10,498 nucleotides of DNA from contig JAYOFM010000117.1 of NCBI GenBank assembly GCA_038117225.1, forward strand, positions 1 through 10,498, written 5' to 3'. The stretch comes from JAYOFM01 sp038117225. Its GTDB lineage: Bacteria > Pseudomonadota > Alphaproteobacteria > Rhodospirillales > Casp-alpha2. The notes below the pieces were generated by a model. The model did no database searches. It was not told where the DNA came from and saw only the letters and a list, made by a program, of their open reading frames with translations. Shown here piece by piece: positions 7,055 through 10,498 of this stretch. A program made the position numbers and the translations under genes. The first letter of the stretch is position 1. Every line of letters starts with the position of its first letter.

Positions 7055-7082
7055 TTGAGCGCGCGCCAATCCGCGCTATAAG
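7055..7082 (+). promoter_or_regulatory. Candidate sigma-70-type promoter for the Flp pilin gene
   Basis: TTGAGC (7055-7060) and TATAAG (7077-7082) are separated by 16 bases, matching four and five of the six consensus positions. Transcription would begin near 7089, a short leader before the GAGGA at 7101. The spacer contains a possible stem, AGCGCG (7058-7063) with CGCGCT (7072-7077). It fits independent expression of the pilin but has not been tested. Confidence 0.4.
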
Positions 7083-7114
7083 GAAACGTCCATTGGCCGC
7101 GAGGAATGGCACCG

Positions 7115-7297
7115 ATGCCTCATAGAGTTGTGAAAAAAATCCAGACGATGGCCGACGACAGCCGGGGCGCCACCGCGATTGAATATGGGTTGCTCGTGGC
7201 GTTGATTTCGATCGCGCTGATCTCCGCCATCACGTTGGTGGGGTCGGATCTGGGTAATTTCTTCAATAATGTTGCCAATACGCTGGACGGGCTTTGA
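7115..7297 (+). CDS. flp: Flp family type IVb pilin (orphan)
   Basis: A 60-residue Flp-type prepilin. After a short basic leader (PHRVVKKIQTMADDSRG), the diagnostic prepilin-peptidase site is present: Gly18, cut, then ATAIEY with Glu at +5 and Tyr at +6. The hydrophobic helix GLLVALISIALISAITLV and a short C-terminal tail (GSDLGNFFNNVANTLDGL) follow. Known members are processed by a TadV/CpaA peptidase at the inner membrane and assembled by the Tad/Cpa machinery into adhesive pili. None of those machinery genes lies in this window, so the gene stands alone here and would rely on a locus elsewhere. The ATG at 7115 is preferred because GAGGA (7101-7105) lies nine bases upstream; the in-frame ATG at 7106 follows that site by no usable space. 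The gene is commonly also called cpaA-associated pilA in Caulobacter-type nomenclature. Confidence 0.92.
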   Translation: MPHRVVKKIQTMADDSRGATAIEYGLLVALISIALISAITLVGSDLGNFFNNVANTLDGL

Positions 7298-7599
7298 CGT
7301 CTTAAATAAGTTCGCCGCAATCTTAATTTTGATTTTGGTCAAATTTTTCCGTTTGCGACATAATTCGGCGGGTCCGTTGTTTCGCGTAGCTGCCGTGCGC
7401 CGATTCCATCGGCCAATGGATAGCCGTATGCGCTTCGCTCATTTGACAATCACATCGGAAAGTATGCACCATGTGGGTCACAGCGGCGCTACGTTAACCA
7501 GTGTCGCTTTTAGATTATTCGCGAGCATGAAGACTCGCGTAGGCTTGTGATAAGCCCCAAAGAACCAAAACGGCGACAAACGCATACAGGGAGTTAAAA
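7298..7599 (+). promoter_or_regulatory. 302-base intergenic leader of the ABC transporter operon
   Basis: No credible gene is seen here. The first 70 or so bases are visibly AT-rich against a GC-rich background. They contain a possible promoter: TTGGTC (7335-7340) and CATAAT (7359-7364), 18 bases apart, with a weak -35. Two adjacent small inverted repeats at 7520-7556 lie shortly before the ribosome binding site AGGGAG (7588-7593), which is six bases from the ATG at 7600. The region probably holds the transcription start and leader of the operon, plus the end of the pilin transcript. No classic U-tract terminator is clear. Confidence 0.4.
7520..7556 (+). repeat. Two tandem small hairpins in the leader of the solute-binding protein gene
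   Basis: The first hairpin pairs CGCGAG (7520-7525) with CTCGCG (7534-7539) around an eight-base loop. The second pairs GGCTT (7542-7546) with AAGCC (7552-7556) around a five-base loop. They sit two bases apart and 32 bases before the ribosome binding site. They could be an mRNA leader structure or a protein binding site; no T-run follows to make a terminator. Confidence 0.4.
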
Positions 7600-9277
7600 A
7601 TGTCAAAGGAAAATAGCTACGAACATCCGTTCATTCCGGAATTGAAGAATCAGTTTCTTAAAGGCGACGTTGATCGCCGCGAATTCCTTCGTACATCGAC
7701 GCTGCTTGGCTTGTCGGCCACCGCCGCCTATGCCTTCGTCAACGTGTTTGAGGGCAAGGCTCCAATCGCCAGTGCGCAGGCGATGACGCCGAAGCCTGGC
7801 GGAAACCTGAAATTCGCCATGCGCGTTCACGAAGTCGATGACCCGGCCAAGTATGACTGGACGCCGAAGGCCAATATCTCGCGCCACCAGAACGAATATC
7901 TCAGCATCATGTCGGAAGACGGCATCACGAGGCCGTACTTGTTGGAAAGTTGGAAGCCGTCGGCCGATTTGAAGACCTGGATACTGAACGTCCGCAAGGG
8001 TGTTAAGTGGTCGAACGGCGACACCTTTACCGCCGATGATGTGATCTTCAACATGACGCGATGGTGCGATTCCAAAAACGGCTCGTCCATGCAGTCGTTG
8101 ATGGACGCCATGATCACCAAGACGCCGACCGGCAAGAAAGACAAGAAGGGCAAGGAGATCGTCGCGAAAGCGCTGACCGAGGGTGCCCTGGAAAAGGTCG
8201 ATGAATATACTGTGAAGGTGAATCTCAATCGCCCCGAACTGGCGATGCCGGAAAGTTTCTTCCACTATCCGGCTGGGATGGTACATCGGAGCTTCGAGGA
8301 AACCGGTTCCAGTATCGTCAAGAACCCGATCGGCACCGGCGCCTATACCATCGTCGAACACAAAGTCGGCGAGAAGGCAGTCCTCANNNNNNNNNNGCAA
8401 GGCGGCACTGCTGGACACTATCACCTACATTGATACCGGTGATGACGCGTCGGCCATGATTTCGGCCCTGGCGTCGGGTCAGGTTGATCTGCTGAACGAT
8501 ATCAGCGTCGAACAGCTACCCGTGCTCCAGGCGCTGCCAAATGTGCAGTTATTCAAGGCCGTCACGGCGCAAACCGCGGTCGCGCGTATGTCATCGGAAG
8601 CGAAACCGTTTGACGATGTGCGGGTTCGCAAGGCCATTCGCGTCTGTCAGGATCACGATAAGCTGCTGCAGTTGGCCCATGCGGGTCAGGGCGCCCCGGC
8701 GCAGGATCACCATGTATCGCCGATCCATCCTGACTATTCGCCGCAGCCGGCCAACAAGCAGGACTACGCGCTGGCCAAAAAACTGCTGGCGGACGCGGGA
8801 TATCCTGATGGCATCACCGTAACGCTGGATGCCAACAACGACCGCGCCTGGGAGGGTGCCTGCGTGCAGGCCCTCGCCGAAATGTGCAAGCCGGCCGGCA
8901 TCAACATGAAGCTCAACATCATGCCGGGTTCGCAGTATTGGAAAGTATGGACCAAGGTTCCGTTCGGCTTTACCCGTTGGAACCATCGCCCGCTTGGCAC
9001 CATGGTGCTTAACCTAGCCTACCGGTCGGGTGTGCCGTGGAATGAAAGCCGCCACAACAACCCGGCTTTTGATAAGTTGCTGGATGAAGCCGGCGGTATC
9101 GCCGACGCAAAAGAGCGTTCGAAGGTGATGTTGAAGCTGCAGCAAACCATGCAGGACGATTCCCCGATCGCCCAGCCGCTGTGGCGCGCCGTGTTTGGCG
9201 CGGGATCGAAGAAGGTCCAGGGATATGCCAAACATCCGCAGAACTTCCATCTGCTAAACGGCACCTGGCTCTCGTAA
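7600..9277 (+). CDS. Peptide/opine-type ABC transporter substrate-binding protein (Tat-exported), interrupted by an assembly gap
   Basis: An extracytoplasmic family 5 (DppA/OppA-like) binding protein of about 555 residues plus the gap, normal for the family. The N-terminus carries a twin-arginine signal: DRREFLRTS with Arg26-Arg27, the hydrophobic stretch LLGLSATAAYAFV, and a likely cut after ASAQA at residue 61. The mature domain shows PKPGGNLKFAMR, a ligand-lobe segment VRKGVKWSNGDTFTADDVIFNMTRWCD typical of the family, PIGTGAYTIVEHKVGEKAVL before the gap and DASAMISALASGQVDLL after it, ending in PQNFHLLNGTWLS. The two halves are in different frames across the ten N, which is expected when the N length is a placeholder; about ten residues look missing. 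It should capture a peptide or amino-acid derivative in the periplasm and deliver it to the permeases downstream. The ligand cannot be assigned. Confidence 0.88.
8387..8396. other. Assembly gap (ten N) inside the binding-protein gene
   Basis: Reading straight through the N shifts frame and ends early at 8433, but homologous sequence resumes immediately after the gap in another frame (AALLDTITYIDTGDDAS). The N length is therefore not real and the gene should not be called a pseudogene on this basis. Confidence 0.95.
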
Positions 9278-9293
9278 GGTATACGGTGATTAT

Positions 9294-9324
9294 AGGGGGA
9301 CGGTTCCATCGGGGCCGTCCCCCT
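9294..9324 (+). other. Strong stem-loop between binding-protein and permease genes
   Basis: AGGGGGACGG (9294-9303) pairs perfectly with CCGTCCCCCT (9315-9324), giving a 10-base-pair GC-rich stem with an 11-base loop, 16 bases after the binding-protein stop. No T-run follows, so it is not a textbook intrinsic terminator. In ABC operons such intercistronic hairpins are known to stabilise the upstream mRNA or partly stop transcription, so that the binding protein is made in excess over the permeases. That role is inferred here. Confidence 0.75.
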
Positions 9325-9414
9325 CTCGCCAATGGATGCACCGCGAACCGTGTTCATCCTGTGTATATTGACTGACGCGGTGGCTGACGCTGTTAGGTTC
9401 GTTCGGGGGTTCTC

Positions 9415-10347
9415 ATGCTGATCTTTATCGGAAAGCGACTCGGCTTCATGGTCATGACCATGGTGGTCGTGTCGCTGCTCGTGTTTTCGTTGCAAGAGAT
9501 CAACATCGAGACCGTCGCCATCAGTGTGCTGGGTCCATATTCCAGCGAAGAACAGCGCATGCTGTGGCTCGACGCCAACGGTTACAGCCGCGCCGCTTAT
9601 GTGCGGTATTTTGAGTGGCTGGGTAATTTCTTCACCGGCGATCTTGGGCAATCCGTTCGCTTCAACGTGCCGGTGTCCGACATCATGTGGCCGCGGCTTT
9701 GGAACACCGCCATCCTTGGTTTTTGGGCCATGGCGGTGATCATTCCAACCTCGCTGATTCTCGGCGTGCTCGCGGGCATGCGCGAGGGCAGCACGATGGA
9801 CCGAGGCCTGTCGCTGTTCTGCATCGTTACGGTGTCCATTCCGGAATTCGCAACGGCGACGTTCTTCTCGACGATTTTTGTCTTCGGGCTTGGTTGGTTA
9901 CCGGGCACCAGTTCCATGTCGGATGGTTTCGATTGGGTGCAGATGATATTGCCCGTCGCCGTGCTCGCGACCTACGATTTTGGATACGTGGCGCGCATGA
10001 CCCGCGCCTCCATGGCCGAGGTGATGACCACACCCTACATTCGAACGGCATTTCTCAAGGGGCTGCCCTACAAGGTTGTGATTGGCAAGCATGCGCTTCG
10101 GAACGCCTTGATCGCACCGTTCACGGTCATTCTGTTGCAGATCAACTGGTTGCTGAACGGTGTCATCGTCGTTGAATTCGCTTTTGCCTATAAAGGTTTC
10201 GGTGCGCTGTTGCTGGAAGCCTCGTTGACCGACGACATTTTCGTAATCCAGGCGTGTTCCATGGTTGCGGTATTTGTCGCCGTGGCGACGCAGGTGCTGG
10301 CGGACATCGGCTACATGTTCCTGAACCCGCGAATTCGGTTCCAGTGA
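9415..10347 (+). CDS. ABC transporter permease, DppB/OppB type
   Basis: This 310-residue inner-membrane subunit forms half of the translocation pore of a peptide/opine/nickel-type importer. The N-terminal membrane segment (about residues 9-26) follows a basic RL motif, and a periplasmic loop of roughly 70 residues holds FTGDLGQSVRFNVPV, the conserved B-subunit signature. Further hydrophobic segments lie near 98-121, 131-160, 176-192, 232-255 and 277-300. The cytoplasmic EAA-like loop that contacts the ATPase is clear: RMTRASMAEVMTTPYIRTAFLKGLP, then HALRNALIAP (about 194-235). The C-terminal FLNPRIRF is also typical. A GGGGG run at 9405-9409 may serve as a ribosome binding site for the ATG at 9415. 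It follows the binding-protein gene by 137 bases and precedes the second permease by 15 bases, the usual gene order of these operons. Confidence 0.94.
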   Translation: MLIFIGKRLGFMVMTMVVVSLLVFSLQEINIETVAISVLGPYSSEEQRMLWLDANGYSRAAYVRYFEWLGNFFTGDLGQSVRFNVPVSDIMWPRLWNTAILGFWAMAVIIPTSLILGVLAGMREGSTMDRGLSLFCIVTVSIPEFATATFFSTIFVFGLGWLPGTSSMSDGFDWVQMILPVAVLATYDFGYVARMTRASMAEVMTTPYIRTAFLKGLPYKVVIGKHALRNALIAPFTVILLQINWLLNGVIVVEFAFAYKGFGALLLEASLTDDIFVIQACSMVAVFVAVATQVLADIGYMFLNPRIRFQ

Positions 10348-10362
10348 GGGGAGGAGAGAGCC

Positions 10363-10498
10363 ATGGCTGAACTCACCGAGACGCCCGCCCCCACTGCCGT
10401 ACCGGCGAGCGGTTTCTCACAGACATTCCGAACCCTGTCGCTGTTGCGTGAAAGCCGCATCGGTATGTTCGGCGCCGCCCTGGTCCTATTCTGGGTTT
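10363..10498 (+). CDS. ABC transporter permease, DppC/OppC type (5' part, runs off the window)
   Basis: Forty-five codons are visible. A hydrophilic Ala/Pro/Thr-rich N-terminus (AELTETPAPTAVPASG) is followed by LLRESRIGMFGAALVLFWV, the start of the first membrane segment. The cytoplasmic tail followed by a RESRIGMFG-like motif before the first helix is typical of the C-type permease partner of DppB proteins. AGGAG (10352-10356) lies six bases before the ATG. With the preceding gene it would complete the pore; the ATPase genes would be expected further downstream. Confidence 0.88.
   Translation, partial: MAELTETPAPTAVPASGFSQTFRTLSLLRESRIGMFGAALVLFWV

Noticed and set aside
7325..7348. AT-rich imperfect stem followed by Ts after the pilin gene as a terminator
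   Set aside because: The stem is almost entirely A-T with a mismatch and would be unstable; too weak to call as an intrinsic terminator.
7443..7448. A perfect TTGACA -35 box in the transporter leader
   Set aside because: No acceptable -10 element occurs 15-19 bases downstream, so it was not called as a promoter.
1..10498. CRISPR arrays, tRNAs, rRNAs, transposases, integrases or defence genes
   Set aside because: I looked for regularly spaced repeats, tRNA-like arms and characteristic proteins on both strands and saw none.

Overview
The window is high-GC DNA in the style of an alphaproteobacterium, probably Rhodospirillales-like. That placement is an inference from GC-rich codon use, Arg/Ala-rich MttB-family proteins, a Tat-exported peptide-type binding protein and a Flp-type pilin; no rRNA, tRNA or marker gene is present to confirm it. 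Two runs of exactly ten N (6540-6549 and 8387-8396) show that this is a scaffold of joined contigs, most likely a draft, metagenome or single-cell assembly.

Layout. Positions 1-200 hold the 3' end of an unrecognised + strand gene. It converges on a secreted, cysteine-rich, partly helical protein of unknown function on the minus strand (207-1265). From about 1324 a TauD/TfdA-type Fe(II)/2-oxoglutarate dioxygenase runs on +, followed by a trimethylamine-methyltransferase (MttB)-family protein (2327-3868). A second, diverged MttB-family protein (3875-5410) converges on the first from the minus strand. It is the downstream gene of a two-gene minus-strand operon whose first gene is an ornithine cyclodeaminase/mu-crystallin family protein (5410-6426); stop and start overlap as TGATG. 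After a contig junction come a small VOC (glyoxalase-like) protein (6608-7045), an orphan Flp pilin (7115-7297), a 302-base AT-rich leader with hairpins, and the start of a peptide/opine-type ABC transporter operon: a Tat-exported solute-binding protein (7600-9277, interrupted by the second N run), a DppB-like permease (9415-10347) and the first 45 codons of a DppC-like permease (10363 onward).

Working together. The most coherent reading is a small-molecule uptake and catabolism neighbourhood. A DppBC-type importer could bring in an amino-acid-like, opine-like or N-methylated compound, and MttB-family methyltransferases, an OCD-family enzyme and a 2OG dioxygenase could process it. The individual families are well supported. 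The shared substrate is inference, and no corrinoid protein or corrinoid:folate methyltransferase is visible in the window.

I found no CRISPR array, transposase, integrase, tRNA or defence system. The most striking sequence-level anomaly is a 66-base near-identical inverted copy of part of the OCD gene lying directly against the first N gap. It is more likely an assembly or amplification chimera than biology, but it should be known to anyone using this contig.
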